Shown piece by piece: positions 7,728 to 16,417 of a stretch of 24,708 bases of DNA. The notes below the pieces were generated by a model. That model searched no databases. It was given only the letters and a program-made list of their open reading frames with translations, and was not told the DNA's origin. Within the stretch, counting starts at the first letter, position 1; each line of letters begins with the position of its first letter. This DNA comes from CANJQJ01 sp964383565 (GTDB lineage Bacteria > Pseudomonadota > Alphaproteobacteria > Sphingomonadales > Sphingomonadaceae). The stretch spans positions 1 to 24,708 of the forward strand of contig CAYLIK010000030.1 in assembly GCA_964383565.1 (NCBI GenBank), given 5' to 3'. A program made the translations under genes and the position numbers.

Positions 7728-9224
7728 GTGCGTTTACTCGGAAATTTCGTGGCGGGGTCGCCCGTCATTGGCGATCTGCGTCGCAGTGATGTGTTCAATC
7801 CCAGCAATGGGTCGGTTCAGGCGCAGGTTCTGCTCGGCGGCACCGCTGAGCTCGATGTTGCGGTAGCGGCGGCCAAGGCGGCACAGCCAGCCTGGGCCGC
7901 GACCAACCCGCAGCGCCGCGCCCGCGTCATGTTCAATTTCAAGGGCTTGATCGAAAAGCACATGAACGAACTGGCCGAACTGCTCGCGTCCGAGCATGGC
8001 AAGGTCGTCGCCGATGCAAAGGGCGATATCCAGCGCGGGCTTGAGGTGATCGAGTTCTGCTGCGGCATCCCGCACGTTCTCAAGGGCGAATATACGCAAG
8101 GTGCTGGCCCCGGCATCGACGTCTATTCGATGCGCCAGCCGCTCGGCATCGGCGCTGGCATCACCCCGTTCAACTTCCCCGCGATGATCCCGATGTGGAT
8201 GTTCGGCGTGGCGATTGCCGTCGGCAATGCCTTCATCCTCAAGCCGTCCGAGCGTGATCCTTCGGTTCCGATCCGCCTCGCCGAGCTGATGAAGGAAGCG
8301 GGGCTCCCGGATGGCATCCTCAACGTCGTCCAGGGCGACAAGGAAATGGTCGACGCGATCCTCGATCATCCGGATATTTCGGCGGTCAGTTTCGTCGGCT
8401 CCTCCGACATCGCCCATTATGTCTATCAGCGTGGCGTCGCCGCCGGAAAGCGCGTCCAGGCGATGGGCGGGGCGAAGAATCATGGCATCGTCATGCCCGA
8501 CGCCGATCTCGATCAGGTCGTCAACGATCTGACCGGCGCTGCCTTCGGTTCGGCGGGCGAGCGCTGCATGGCGCTTCCGGTCGTTGTCCCGGTTGGCGAG
8601 GACACCGCCAACCGCCTGCGCGAAAAGCTGATCCCTGCGATCGACGCGCTACGGATTGGTGTCTCGACCGATGCCGATGCCCATTACGGCCCGGTCGTCA
8701 CCGCCGCGCATAAAGCCAAGATCGAAAACTACATCCAGATGGGGGTGGATGAAGGCGCCGAACTGGTCGTCGATGGCCGCGGGTTCAGCCTGCAGGGTCA
8801 TGAAGAAGGCTTCTTCGTCGGCCCGACGCTGTTCGATCATGTCAACACCGGCATGCGCACCTATCAGGAGGAAATCTTCGGACCAGTCCTCCAGATCGTC
8901 CGCGCCGCCGATTTCGAGGAAGCCGTCGCGCTTCCCTCGAAGCACCAATATGGCAACGGCGTCGCCATCTTCACCCGCAACGGCCACGCTGCTCGTGAGT
9001 TTGCGTCACGCGTCAATGTCGGCATGGTCGGCATCAACGTGCCGATCCCGGTGCCAGTCGCCTACCACACCTTCGGCGGCTGGAAGCGTTCGGCATTCGG
9101 CGATACCAACCAGCATGGCATGGAAGGCGTCAAGTTCTGGACCAAGGTCAAGACCGTCACCGCCCGCTGGCCCGATGGCGGCGGCGATGGCAACAGCGCC
9201 TTCATCATCCCGACCATGGGGTGA
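7728..9224 (+). CDS. mmsA: Methylmalonate-semialdehyde dehydrogenase (CoA-acylating)
   Basis: This 498-aa aldehyde dehydrogenase converts methylmalonate semialdehyde to propionyl-CoA with NAD+, CoA and loss of CO2, the last step of valine breakdown here. I use GTG at 7728 because GGTGGAGG (7715-7722) lies 5 nt upstream and the length matches the family. A longer in-frame reading from 7569 would cross the regulatory region. The NAD-binding Rossmann part includes TPFNFPAMIPMWMFG and FVGSSDIAHYVY. The catalytic thiol is Cys280 in GSAGERCMA. The general-base Glu of hydrolytic aldehyde dehydrogenases is absent: the usual ELGGK reads MGGAKNH, typical of the CoA-acylating MmsA group. The gene is first in the operon and 4 bp before the lipoprotein gene. 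Confidence 0.95.
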   Translation: MRLLGNFVAGSPVIGDLRRSDVFNPSNGSVQAQVLLGGTAELDVAVAAAKAAQPAWAATNPQRRARVMFNFKGLIEKHMNELAELLASEHGKVVADAKGDIQRGLEVIEFCCGIPHVLKGEYTQGAGPGIDVYSMRQPLGIGAGITPFNFPAMIPMWMFGVAIAVGNAFILKPSERDPSVPIRLAELMKEAGLPDGILNVVQGDKEMVDAILDHPDISAVSFVGSSDIAHYVYQRGVAAGKRVQAMGGAKNHGIVMPDADLDQVVNDLTGAAFGSAGERCMALPVVVPVGEDTANRLREKLIPAIDALRIGVSTDADAHYGPVVTAAHKAKIENYIQMGVDEGAELVVDGRGFSLQGHEEGFFVGPTLFDHVNTGMRTYQEEIFGPVLQIVRAADFEEAVALPSKHQYGNGVAIFTRNGHAAREFASRVNVGMVGINVPIPVPVAYHTFGGWKRSAFGDTNQHGMEGVKFWTKVKTVTARWPDGGGDGNSAFIIPTMG

Positions 9225-9228
9225 GGCG

Positions 9229-9684
9229 GTGCAACCGCGTCTGATATCTGCTATCTTGGCATGCGGCATCCTCGCTGGCTGCGGATCGGCGCCCGAGGAG
9301 AATGTCGCGGGAAACGCGGTCGCGAATGAGGCGGTTGCAGCGCCGGAGGCTGCGGCGCCCGCCGAAACCACGGCCAAGGCGCTGCCGGCATCGTTCGTCG
9401 GGCGCTGGGGCATGGTTCCCAATGATTGCGATCCATCGCGGGACGATGCCAAGGGGCTGATGGAAATCAGCCCGGAAATGCTGCGCTTCTACGAATCGCG
9501 CGGCACGGTGAAAAGCGTTACCGTCGTGTCTCCGGAAAAAGTCACCGCCGATGTCGGTTTCTCCGGTGAAGGGCAAACCTGGGAAAAGGTCGTGACGCTG
9601 ATCCTTGCCGACAATGGCGCGGCGCTGGTCCGCGAGGAATCCGAGATGCCACAGCCCTTCCGCTATCAACGGTGCCCAGCATGA
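9229..9684 (+). CDS. Small lipoprotein of unknown function in the valine operon
   Basis: This predicted 151-aa protein starts at GTG 9229; the ribosome-binding sequence GGTGAGG (9220-9226) is closer than usual. It has a short lipoprotein signal ending in lipobox ILAGC with Cys18, followed by Gly, so no inner-membrane retention signal. An Ala/Glu-rich linker of about 35 residues follows, then a compact domain beginning FVGRWGMVPNDCDPS and ending PFRYQRCPA; the two Cys in that domain could form a disulfide. I recall similar proteins in sphingomonads but no function. It is 4 bp after mmsA and overlaps the acyl-CoA dehydrogenase start (ATGA), so it is firmly inside the operon. An enzymatic role in valine catabolism is unlikely for an exported lipoprotein. 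Confidence 0.8.
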   Translation: MQPRLISAILACGILAGCGSAPEENVAGNAVANEAVAAPEAAAPAETTAKALPASFVGRWGMVPNDCDPSRDDAKGLMEISPEMLRFYESRGTVKSVTVVSPEKVTADVGFSGEGQTWEKVVTLILADNGAALVREESEMPQPFRYQRCPA

Positions 9685-10823
9685 GCCAGTTTGACCTGAC
9701 CGAAGATCAGCGCGCCATTCAGGAGATGGCGCAACGCTTCACCGCAGACGCGATCACGCCGAACGCGGCGAAGTGGGACACCGAATATCACTTCCCCCGC
9801 GATGTCGTGAAGGCGGCCGCTGATCTTGGCTTCGGCGGCATCTATGTGTCGGAGGAAGCGGGCGGCATCGGTCTTGGCCGCCTGGAGGCCGCGCTGATCA
9901 TGGAGGCAATGGCCTATGGTTGTCCCTCCACCTCGGCCTTCATCTCGATTCACAACATGGCCTCGTGGATGATCGACCGGTTCGGGGCGCCGGAGGTCAA
10001 GGATCGCTATCTCCCCGATCTGGTAAGCTGCGAGAAACTGGCGAGCTATTGCCTGACCGAGCCGGGCGCCGGCTCGGATGCCGCCGCGCTCAAGACCAAG
10101 GCCGTGCTCGACGGCGATCATTATGTCGTCTCGGGTTCCAAGGCCTTCATCTCCGGCGGCGGCGAGAATGAGGTCTACGTCACCATGGTCCGCACCGGCG
10201 CGGACGGACCGAAGGGCATCACCTGCCTCGTGATCGAAAAGGATATGCCCGGCGTCTCTTTCGGCGGGCAGGAGCATAAGCTCGGCTGGCATTCACAGCC
10301 GACCGCGCAGGTCAATCTCGACAATGTCCGTGTCCCCGTCTCCAACCGCGTCGGCGCCGAGGGCGAGGGCTTCCGGATCGCGATGGCGGGGCTTGACGGC
10401 GGGCGGCTAAATATCGGCGCCTGCTCGCTGGGCGGCGCGCAGCGCTGCCTCGATGAATCAATCAAATATACCAAGGAACGCAAGCAGTTCGGCGGCACGA
10501 TCGCCGATCTGCAAGCCACACAATTCACCCTGGCTGACATGGATACCGAGCTTCAGGCCGCTCGCGCGCTGCTCTATATGGCGGCGGTCAAGGTCACGGA
10601 AGGCGCGCCTGACAAGACCCGCTTCGCCGCCATGGCGAAGCGCTTCGCGACTGATCATGGCTGGTCGATTGTCGACCGCGCGCTGCAACTCCACGGCGGT
10701 TACGGCTATCTGATGGATTATCCGATCGAACGGTTCCTGCGCGATCTGCGCGTGCACCGCATCCTTGAGGGGACGAACGAGATCATGCGCATGATCACCG
10801 CGCGCGAGTTGCTGCGCCAATGA
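9681..10823 (+). CDS. Acyl-CoA dehydrogenase, probable isobutyryl-CoA dehydrogenase
   Basis: This 380-aa FAD enzyme of the short/branched-chain acyl-CoA dehydrogenase family most likely oxidises isobutyryl-CoA to methacrylyl-CoA. Evidence: the family signature YCLTEPGAGSDAA (residues about 123-135), VSGSKAFISGGGENEVYV in the FAD-binding beta domain, RKQFGGTIADLQATQF in the C-terminal helical domain, and LEGTNEIMRM near the end with Glu363 at the catalytic-base position. The start is ATG 9681, overlapping the lipoprotein stop (ATGA), in preference to a GTG three codons earlier. The substrate is inferred from the neighbours: MmsA, HIBYL-CoA hydrolase, enoyl-CoA hydratase and MmsB are all valine enzymes. 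Electrons would go to ETF, which is not encoded here. Butyryl-CoA or 2-methylbutyryl-CoA activity cannot be excluded. Confidence 0.9.
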   Translation: MSQFDLTEDQRAIQEMAQRFTADAITPNAAKWDTEYHFPRDVVKAAADLGFGGIYVSEEAGGIGLGRLEAALIMEAMAYGCPSTSAFISIHNMASWMIDRFGAPEVKDRYLPDLVSCEKLASYCLTEPGAGSDAAALKTKAVLDGDHYVVSGSKAFISGGGENEVYVTMVRTGADGPKGITCLVIEKDMPGVSFGGQEHKLGWHSQPTAQVNLDNVRVPVSNRVGAEGEGFRIAMAGLDGGRLNIGACSLGGAQRCLDESIKYTKERKQFGGTIADLQATQFTLADMDTELQAARALLYMAAVKVTEGAPDKTRFAAMAKRFATDHGWSIVDRALQLHGGYGYLMDYPIERFLRDLRVHRILEGTNEIMRMITARELLRQ

Positions 10824-11878
10824 CCGAGGAAGCAACGCCGGACGTTCTGACGGTCATCGAGGGTTGCGTCGGCCGTCTCCGGCTGAACCGCCCCAAGGCG
10901 ATCCACGCGCTCACCATGGGCATGTGCGAGACGATGATCGAAGCGCTACTCGCTTGGCGCGCCGATCCGGCCGTCAAGCTTATCATGATCGATCACGCCG
11001 AAGGTCGTGGCTTCTGCGCGGGCGGCGATATCCGCTTCCTCGCCGAAAGCGGTGCAAAGGACGGGCGCGATGCCGCGCGCTTCTTCTTCCTCGAATATCA
11101 GCTCAACCATCTGCTCTTCACTTATCCAAAGCCGGTGATCGCCTTCATGGACGGCATCACCATGGGCGGCGGCGTCGGCATCTCCCAGCCCGCGCGCTAC
11201 CGAATCGCGACCGAGCGCACCGTCTACGCCATGCCCGAAAGCGGCATCGGCCTGTTCCCGGACGTCGGCGGCGGCTGGTATCTGTCGCGCTTGCCGGGCC
11301 GCACCGGGACGTATCTCGCGCTTACGGGCGCGCGGGTCGACGGCGCCGATTGCATCGCTCTCGGCCTCGCCAACCACTACATTCCATCTGACAAACTGGA
11401 GGCCGTAAAGGCCGCGCTGATCGCTGATCCGGATCAGGTCGAAGCCATTGTCGGCCGCGAGCAGGCAGAGCCGCCAGCCTCTGCGATCGTCATACAGGAA
11501 GCTGATATCGACCGCCTGTTCGCGTCAGACCGGCTTGAGGATATCTATGCCGCGCTTGCCGCCGATCCGTCCGAATGGGCGCAGAAGCAGCTTGCGACGC
11601 TCCGCACCAAATCGCCGCAGACCTGCAAGGTCGCTTTGCGCGAATTACAGTATGGTGCCGGTTTCACCGATTTCGCTGACGAGATGCGCATGGAATATCG
11701 CATCGGCGCGCGCCTCTGCCGCAAGCACGACTTCATAGAAGGCGTTCGCGCGCTCATCATCGACAAGGACAATCAGCCGAAATGGAACCCCGCCACGCCC
11801 GAGGGGGTGACTGAGGACTTGATCGATGAGATTTTCGCGCCATTGCCGGAAGGCGAGGAATGGACCCCCCTTTTGTGA
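10820..11878 (+). CDS. 3-hydroxyisobutyryl-CoA hydrolase
   Basis: This 352-aa member of the crotonase superfamily is of the longer HIBCH type rather than a hydratase (usually about 260 aa). It releases free 3-hydroxyisobutyrate from its CoA ester, keeping toxic methacrylyl-CoA low. Visible marks: oxyanion-hole segment GRGFCAGGDIRFL (63-74), MDGITMGGGVGIS (110-122) and MPESGIGLFPDVGGGWYLSRLPG (in two parts, 138-160). Glu92, Gly117, Glu140 and Asp148 reproduce the spacing of the substrate-contact residues described for human HIBCH. The C-terminal third (about 230-350) is the extension peculiar to this group. It overlaps the acyl-CoA dehydrogenase gene by ATGA. Confidence 0.93.
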   Translation: MTEEATPDVLTVIEGCVGRLRLNRPKAIHALTMGMCETMIEALLAWRADPAVKLIMIDHAEGRGFCAGGDIRFLAESGAKDGRDAARFFFLEYQLNHLLFTYPKPVIAFMDGITMGGGVGISQPARYRIATERTVYAMPESGIGLFPDVGGGWYLSRLPGRTGTYLALTGARVDGADCIALGLANHYIPSDKLEAVKAALIADPDQVEAIVGREQAEPPASAIVIQEADIDRLFASDRLEDIYAALAADPSEWAQKQLATLRTKSPQTCKVALRELQYGAGFTDFADEMRMEYRIGARLCRKHDFIEGVRALIIDKDNQPKWNPATPEGVTEDLIDEIFAPLPEGEEWTPLL

Positions 11879-11905
11879 TGCTGGGCCGTGATGCTGGAGG
11901 AATAT

Positions 11906-12685
11906 ATGGCGAACTATGAAACGATCCTGGTCGAGAAGCATGACGCTGTCACGCTGATCCGGATCAACCGCCCGCAGGCGCTCAACGCGCTCAACTCACA
12001 GGTGCTCAAGGATCTGACAGCGGCCTTCGCCGAATATGATGCCGATCCTTCGCAGCATTGCGCGGTGCTGACAGGCAACGAGAAAGCCTTCGCCGCCGGC
12101 GCCGACATCAAGGAAATGTCGGACAAGCCGGCAGCCGATTTCTTCCTAGAGGATTTCTTCTCGGGCTGGACGTCGAACGTCGCAGCTACGCGCAAGCCCT
12201 GGATCGCGGCGGTCGCCGGCTTCGCGCTCGGCGGCGGATGCGAACTGGCGATGATGGCCGACTTCATCCTTGCTGCGGACACGGCCAAATTCGGCCAGCC
12301 TGAGATCAAGCTCGGCGTCGCGCCCGGCATGGGTGGGTCGCAGCGTCTTACCCGCGCGGTCGGCAAGGCCAAGGCCATGGAGATGTGCCTCACCGGCCGG
12401 ATGATGGACGCCGCCGAGGCCGAGCGGGCGAGCCTCGTCGCCCGTGTCGTGCCGGCCGCTGATCTGGTCGATGAAGCCCTCAAAACGGCTGCGACGATCG
12501 CATCGATGCCGCCGATGGCAGCGCTGATCAACAAGGAAATGGTCAATCTCGCCTTCGAAACCGGGCTCAATCAGGGCCTGCTCACTGAACGGCGCCTGTT
12601 CCAGATTCTGAGCGCGACCGAAGACAAGAAGGAAGGCATGGCCGCCTTCGTCGAAAAACGACCCGGCGTCTGGAAAGGACGCTGA
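11906..12685 (+). CDS. Enoyl-CoA hydratase (probable methacrylyl-CoA hydratase)
   Basis: This 259-aa crotonase starts at ATG 11906, chosen because GGAGGA (11896-11901) is 4 nt upstream and MANYETILVEK is a normal family N-terminus. Both catalytic glutamates of the hydratases are present and 20 residues apart: Glu113 in GGGCELAMM and Glu133 in FGQPEIKLG. The oxyanion-hole segment is KAFAAGADIKEM (60-71). In this operon it should hydrate methacrylyl-CoA to 3-hydroxyisobutyryl-CoA, feeding the hydrolase encoded just upstream; it may also serve general beta-oxidation. The gene lies 27 bp after the hydrolase and 26 bp before mmsB. Confidence 0.93.
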   Translation: MANYETILVEKHDAVTLIRINRPQALNALNSQVLKDLTAAFAEYDADPSQHCAVLTGNEKAFAAGADIKEMSDKPAADFFLEDFFSGWTSNVAATRKPWIAAVAGFALGGGCELAMMADFILAADTAKFGQPEIKLGVAPGMGGSQRLTRAVGKAKAMEMCLTGRMMDAAEAERASLVARVVPAADLVDEALKTAATIASMPPMAALINKEMVNLAFETGLNQGLLTERRLFQILSATEDKKEGMAAFVEKRPGVWKGR

Positions 12686-12711
12686 GCAGCACCTTCAGCT
12701 AGAGGACCGTC

Positions 12712-13602
12712 ATGGCGCGCATTGGTTTTATCGGATTGGGCAATATGGGCGGCGGCATGGCCGCCAATCTGGCGAAGGCGGGGCATGACGTCCGCGCCTT
12801 CGACCTGTCCGAAGACGCGCTGTCCCGTGCGCGGCAGGCGGGCTGCACGTCCGTCGGCTCCGCGGCCGAGGCCGCAAGCGAAGCCGAGTTCGTCGTGACG
12901 ATGCTTCCGGCCGGCAAGCATGTCCGCACGGTCTACGAACAGGACGTGTTCAACGCTGTGCCGAAATCGGCGCTGCTCATGGATTGCTCCACGATCGACG
13001 TCACGTCGGCCAAGGCGGTAGGCGCCGCCGCCGCCGAGCGCGGCATCGCGATGCTCGACGCCCCCGTCTCGGGCGGCATCGCGGCGGCGAATGGCGGCAC
13101 GCTCACCTTCATGGTCGGCGGCGGCGCGGACGCCTTCGCGCGTGGCGAGCCGATCCTCGCAAAGATGGGCAAGGCCGTCATCCATGCCGGCGACAGCGGG
13201 GCAGGGCAGGCCGCCAAGATCGCCAACAACATGCTGCTCGGCGCCACCATGGTCGCCACCTGCGAAGCCTTCCTGCTCGCCCAGAAACTCGGCCTCGATC
13301 CGCAGACCTTCTACGACATCTCGTCCAAGGCCTCGGGCCAGAGCTGGTCGATGACAAGCTACTGCCCCGTCCCCGGCGTCGGCCCGCAAACCCCCGCCGA
13401 CAATGGCTATCAGGGCGGCTTTGCGGCGGCGCTGATGCTCAAGGATCTTAAGCTGGCGATCGAAGCTGCGCAAACGGCGGATGCCAGCGTGCCGATGGGC
13501 GCGGCGGCAGGCGCTCTCTACCAGGCCTTCGCCAATGCCGGGAACGGCGGCTTCGATTTCTCCGCCATCATCAAGATGCTGGACGGCAAGCAGGTCGCCT
13601 AA
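12712..13602 (+). CDS. mmsB: 3-hydroxyisobutyrate dehydrogenase
   Basis: This 296-aa NAD-dependent beta-hydroxyacid dehydrogenase oxidises 3-hydroxyisobutyrate to methylmalonate semialdehyde, the substrate of MmsA. It has the Rossmann motif GLGNMGGGM (residues 8-16), the substrate-binding motif DAPVSGG at about 116-122 and the catalytic Lys169 in GAGQAAKIANNM, as expected for the family. The length is typical. ATG 12712 has AGAGGA (12701-12706) 5 nt upstream. It is the last gene of the valine operon. The convergent yciB stop is only 24 bp away, and I see no clear hairpin terminator in that gap, although a run of five Ts at 13623-13627 is present. Confidence 0.95.
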   Translation: MARIGFIGLGNMGGGMAANLAKAGHDVRAFDLSEDALSRARQAGCTSVGSAAEAASEAEFVVTMLPAGKHVRTVYEQDVFNAVPKSALLMDCSTIDVTSAKAVGAAAAERGIAMLDAPVSGGIAAANGGTLTFMVGGGADAFARGEPILAKMGKAVIHAGDSGAGQAAKIANNMLLGATMVATCEAFLLAQKLGLDPQTFYDISSKASGQSWSMTSYCPVPGVGPQTPADNGYQGGFAAALMLKDLKLAIEAAQTADASVPMGAAAGALYQAFANAGNGGFDFSAIIKMLDGKQVA

Positions 13603-13626
13603 CCAACAGCCCGAACGGAGTGTTTT

Positions 13627-14250
13627 TCACCCCTGCTGCGGAATATCCGCCTCAGTCTTGTCGAGCGCCAAGCCATGCCGATTGAGCATCGGCAGGTTGG
13701 CCACCGCAAAGACGATCGTCGCGGGCAGCGCACCCCATAATTTGTAACCCAGCCAGAATTCGGTCGACATCGTCCGCCACACCAGCTCGTTGCTCGCAGC
13801 CAGCACGAGGAAAAAGACCGCCCAGTTTCGCGAGAGCAACGTCCATCCGCGCTCGCTCAGCCCCGGATAGGCATGGCCCAGCACCAGCTTGAGCGTCGGC
13901 CGCTTGCTCCACAATCCGAAGAACAGAATTCCGGCGACCATCAAATAATAGAGCGTCGGCTTGAGCTTGATGAAGCTGTCATCGTGCAGCCAGATTGTGA
14001 GTCCGCCGAAACCCAGCACCATCACACCCGAGAAGAGCAGCATGGCCGAAACCTTGCCGGTCTTGAGCACTGAGAGCAGCATCGCCACCGCCGTCGCCGC
14101 CATGAAGACGCCCGTCGCGACGAACACATTCTTCGATGTGAGATAATAGGCCGCAAAGAAGACGATCAACGGCCCAAGATCGAGCGCGAGACGCAGGCCG
14201 GGGCTTACCTCCTTCGCGCTTTTTCCGGTTATAGACTGTCCGCTGTTCAT
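13627..14250 (-). CDS. yciB: Septation protein A family (YciB/IspZ) inner-membrane protein
   Basis: This 207-aa membrane protein has about six hydrophobic segments (roughly residues 20-38, 44-60, 69-88, 98-113, 141-158 and 168-190). The hallmark LDLGPLIVFFAAYY lies near the N-terminus, and KPTLYYLMVAGILFFGL and WAVFFLVLAASNELVW further on, matching YciB/IspZ. In enterobacteria the family affects envelope integrity and septation; the biochemical role is unclear. The start overlaps the ftsY stop (ATGA), so it is the last gene of the dapF-mtaB-ftsY-yciB unit and its translation is probably coupled to ftsY. The family call is firm, the function is not. Confidence 0.9.
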   Translation of the reverse strand: MNSGQSITGKSAKEVSPGLRLALDLGPLIVFFAAYYLTSKNVFVATGVFMAATAVAMLLSVLKTGKVSAMLLFSGVMVLGFGGLTIWLHDDSFIKLKPTLYYLMVAGILFFGLWSKRPTLKLVLGHAYPGLSERGWTLLSRNWAVFFLVLAASNELVWRTMSTEFWLGYKLWGALPATIVFAVANLPMLNRHGLALDKTEADIPQQG

Positions 14251-15188
14251 CCATTCCGCTCCTTGATCGCCGCCACGCCCGCGATCGCCCGCGCCACTTC
14301 ACGCGGATCGAACGGACGGAGGTCCTCGATTGTTTCTCCCACACCAATGGCATGAATGGGTAAACCAAACTTTTCCGCCGCCGCGACCAGCACCCCGCCT
14401 TTCGCCGTGCCGTCCAGCTTGGTCATGACAAGTCCGGTGACGCCGGCGCTTTCCTTGAACACCTCGATCTGGTTGAGCGCGTTCTGTCCGGTAGTCGCAT
14501 CCAGCACCAACACCACATCGTGCGGCGCGGCAGGATTCAGCCGCCCCAGCACCCGCCGGATCTTGGAAAGTTCATCCATCAGCCCGGCCTTGTTCTGCAG
14601 CCGTCCCGCCGTATCGACGATCAGCGCATCGATCCCCTTGGCGGTGCCTTGCTTGACGCCTTCGTACACAAGGCTTGCCGCGTCGCCGCCTTCACTCCCG
14701 GCGATAATGGGAACGCCTATCCGCTCCGCCCAAACTTTCAGCTGGCCGATGGCGGCGGCCCGGAACGTATCGCCCGCCACCAGCATCACGCTGTAATCCT
14801 GCTCCTGCAGCAGGTGCGCGAGCTTGGCGATCGTGGTCGTCTTACCCGATCCATTGACCCCGATGACGAGGATCACCTGCGGGCGAGGAAACGCCTCAAT
14901 TTCCAGCGGCTTGGCGACGGGCGCCAGGATCTTGGCAATCTCGTCGGCCACGATCTCGCGCACCGCTTCCTCGCTCAGTCCCTTGTCGTAACGCTCGTCA
15001 GCCAGCCGTTCACGAATGCGCGCCGCAGTAGCCGGCCCGAGATCGGAGGCAATCAGCGCTTCCTCAATCTCATCCAGCGTCTCGCGATCGAGCGCGGTCT
15101 TGGTGAAAAGCCCGGTGAGATTTTCCCCCAGCTTGTCGGACGTGCGCCGGAAGCCGCCGAACAATTTGTCCTGCCAGCTCTGCGTCAT
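14247..15188 (-). CDS. ftsY: Signal recognition particle receptor FtsY
   Basis: This 313-aa SRP receptor GTPase partners with Ffh to deliver ribosome-nascent chains to the SecYEG translocon. It has an N domain at residues 1-85, then a G domain with P-loop GVNGSGKT (110-117), GDTFRAAA, DTAGR, TKLDGTAKGG and the closing GVGE. The long acidic A domain that anchors E. coli FtsY is missing; the protein opens with an amphipathic stretch (WQDKLFGGFRRTSDKL), the short alphaproteobacterial form. The start is in an ATGA overlap with the mtaB stop, and the stop overlaps yciB in the same way. Its GTPase partner Ffh is encoded 3.3 kb away on the opposite strand. Confidence 0.97.
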   Translation of the reverse strand: MTQSWQDKLFGGFRRTSDKLGENLTGLFTKTALDRETLDEIEEALIASDLGPATAARIRERLADERYDKGLSEEAVREIVADEIAKILAPVAKPLEIEAFPRPQVILVIGVNGSGKTTTIAKLAHLLQEQDYSVMLVAGDTFRAAAIGQLKVWAERIGVPIIAGSEGGDAASLVYEGVKQGTAKGIDALIVDTAGRLQNKAGLMDELSKIRRVLGRLNPAAPHDVVLVLDATTGQNALNQIEVFKESAGVTGLVMTKLDGTAKGGVLVAAAEKFGLPIHAIGVGETIEDLRPFDPREVARAIAGVAAIKERNG

Positions 15189-16417
15189 GCGGCCATCCCG
15201 ATCAGCACTTCATCCTCAACGCCGGTAATGCGGGCGGTGACGATATCGCCCACCGCCTTTGCATGGGGGAGCATCCGCACGGTCGCAAAATTCTCCGAAT
15301 GACCATCGCCGCCGCGTTCGATCAGCACCCGCTGTTCGCTTCTGACAAGCGTCTGTAACCATGCCGATTTACGGCTGGTCGAGGCCTCCCGCAGTCGCCG
15401 AGCCCGATCCTTCACCAGCTTCGGATCGACCTGCGGCATCCGCGCGGCGGGCGTTCCGGCACGCGGGCTGTAGGGGAAGATATGCCCATGCACGATGTCG
15501 CAATCGTCGATCAGCGCCAGCGTGTTCGCGAACATCGCCTCATCTTCGGTCGGAAAGCCGGCAATGATGTCCGCCCCGATCGCTATCTCAGGTCGTTTTG
15601 CTTTGATCCGTTCGATGATCCGCACTGCATCAGCCCGGTTGTGGCGGCGCTTCATCCGCTTTAGCACCATGTCGTCGCCCGCCTGCAACGAGAGATGCAG
15701 ATGCGGCATGATCCGCGCCTCTCCGGTAATAAGGTCGAACAGCCGATCGTCGATCTCGACCGAATCCAGCGAAGACAGCCGCAACCGCCCCAGCTCCGGC
15801 ACATGCCGCAGTATCCGTTCGATCAGCTGGCCGAGCGACGGAGCGCCCGGCAGGTCCGGCCCATAGCTGGTGAGGTCGACGCCCGTCAGCACCACCTCGC
15901 GAAAGCCCCGGCTGACGACATCCTTCACCGCGTCTATTACCTGACCCGCCGGCACCGACCGGCTATTCCCCCGTCCATAAGGAATGATGCAGAAGGTGCA
16001 GCGGTGATCGCACCCGTTCTGCACCTCAATGAACGCGCGCGCATGATCGGCGAAGGCGGCGGCAAGATGCGGGGCGGTCTGCCGCACGGACATGATGTCC
16101 GAAACACGGACCCGCTCCTCGCCGAGCAGCAGGGCAGGATCGAGCTTCTCGGTATTGCCGACGACCGCCGACACCTCGGACATCGCAGCGAACGCGGAAG
16201 GATCGATCTGCGCCGCGCAGCCGGTGACGATCAGCCGGGCATCGGGCCGGCGTCGATGCGCCTTGCGGATTTCCTGCCGGGTCCGGCGCACGGCTTCATT
16301 GGTCACGGCGCAACTGTTGACGATCACGAGATCGCGGTCGCCCGCCAACGCCCGCATCGCTTCGCTCTCGGCGATATTGAGCCGGCAGCCCAGCGTAATG
16401 ATCTCCGCGCCCTGCAT
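15185..16417 (-). CDS. mtaB: tRNA t6A37 methylthiotransferase MtaB
   Basis: This 410-aa radical SAM enzyme of the MiaB/RimO/MtaB group is predicted to convert t6A37 to ms2t6A in tRNAs reading ANN codons. The N-terminal domain holds three cluster cysteines, C11 in LGCRLN, C36 in NSCAVT and C67 in TGCAAQ. The radical SAM motif is C136-X3-C140-X2-C143 in NGCDHRCTFCIIPYGRG, and a TRAM-like end is visible (VLIERGGDGHSENF onward). The LGCRLN start and short length favour MtaB over MiaB. I start it at ATG 16417, which overlaps the dapF stop by one base (TGATG), not at an in-frame start 72 codons upstream inside dapF. It overlaps ftsY downstream. Confidence 0.93.
   Translation of the reverse strand: MQGAEIITLGCRLNIAESEAMRALAGDRDLVIVNSCAVTNEAVRRTRQEIRKAHRRRPDARLIVTGCAAQIDPSAFAAMSEVSAVVGNTEKLDPALLLGEERVRVSDIMSVRQTAPHLAAAFADHARAFIEVQNGCDHRCTFCIIPYGRGNSRSVPAGQVIDAVKDVVSRGFREVVLTGVDLTSYGPDLPGAPSLGQLIERILRHVPELGRLRLSSLDSVEIDDRLFDLITGEARIMPHLHLSLQAGDDMVLKRMKRRHNRADAVRIIERIKAKRPEIAIGADIIAGFPTEDEAMFANTLALIDDCDIVHGHIFPYSPRAGTPAARMPQVDPKLVKDRARRLREASTSRKSAWLQTLVRSEQRVLIERGGDGHSENFATVRMLPHAKAVGDIVTARITGVEDEVLIGMAA

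Noticed and set aside
12571..13473. Minus-strand open frame of 300 codons opposite the enoyl-CoA hydratase end and mmsB
   Set aside because: It is antisense to two well-supported genes and has no ribosome-binding site or family resemblance.
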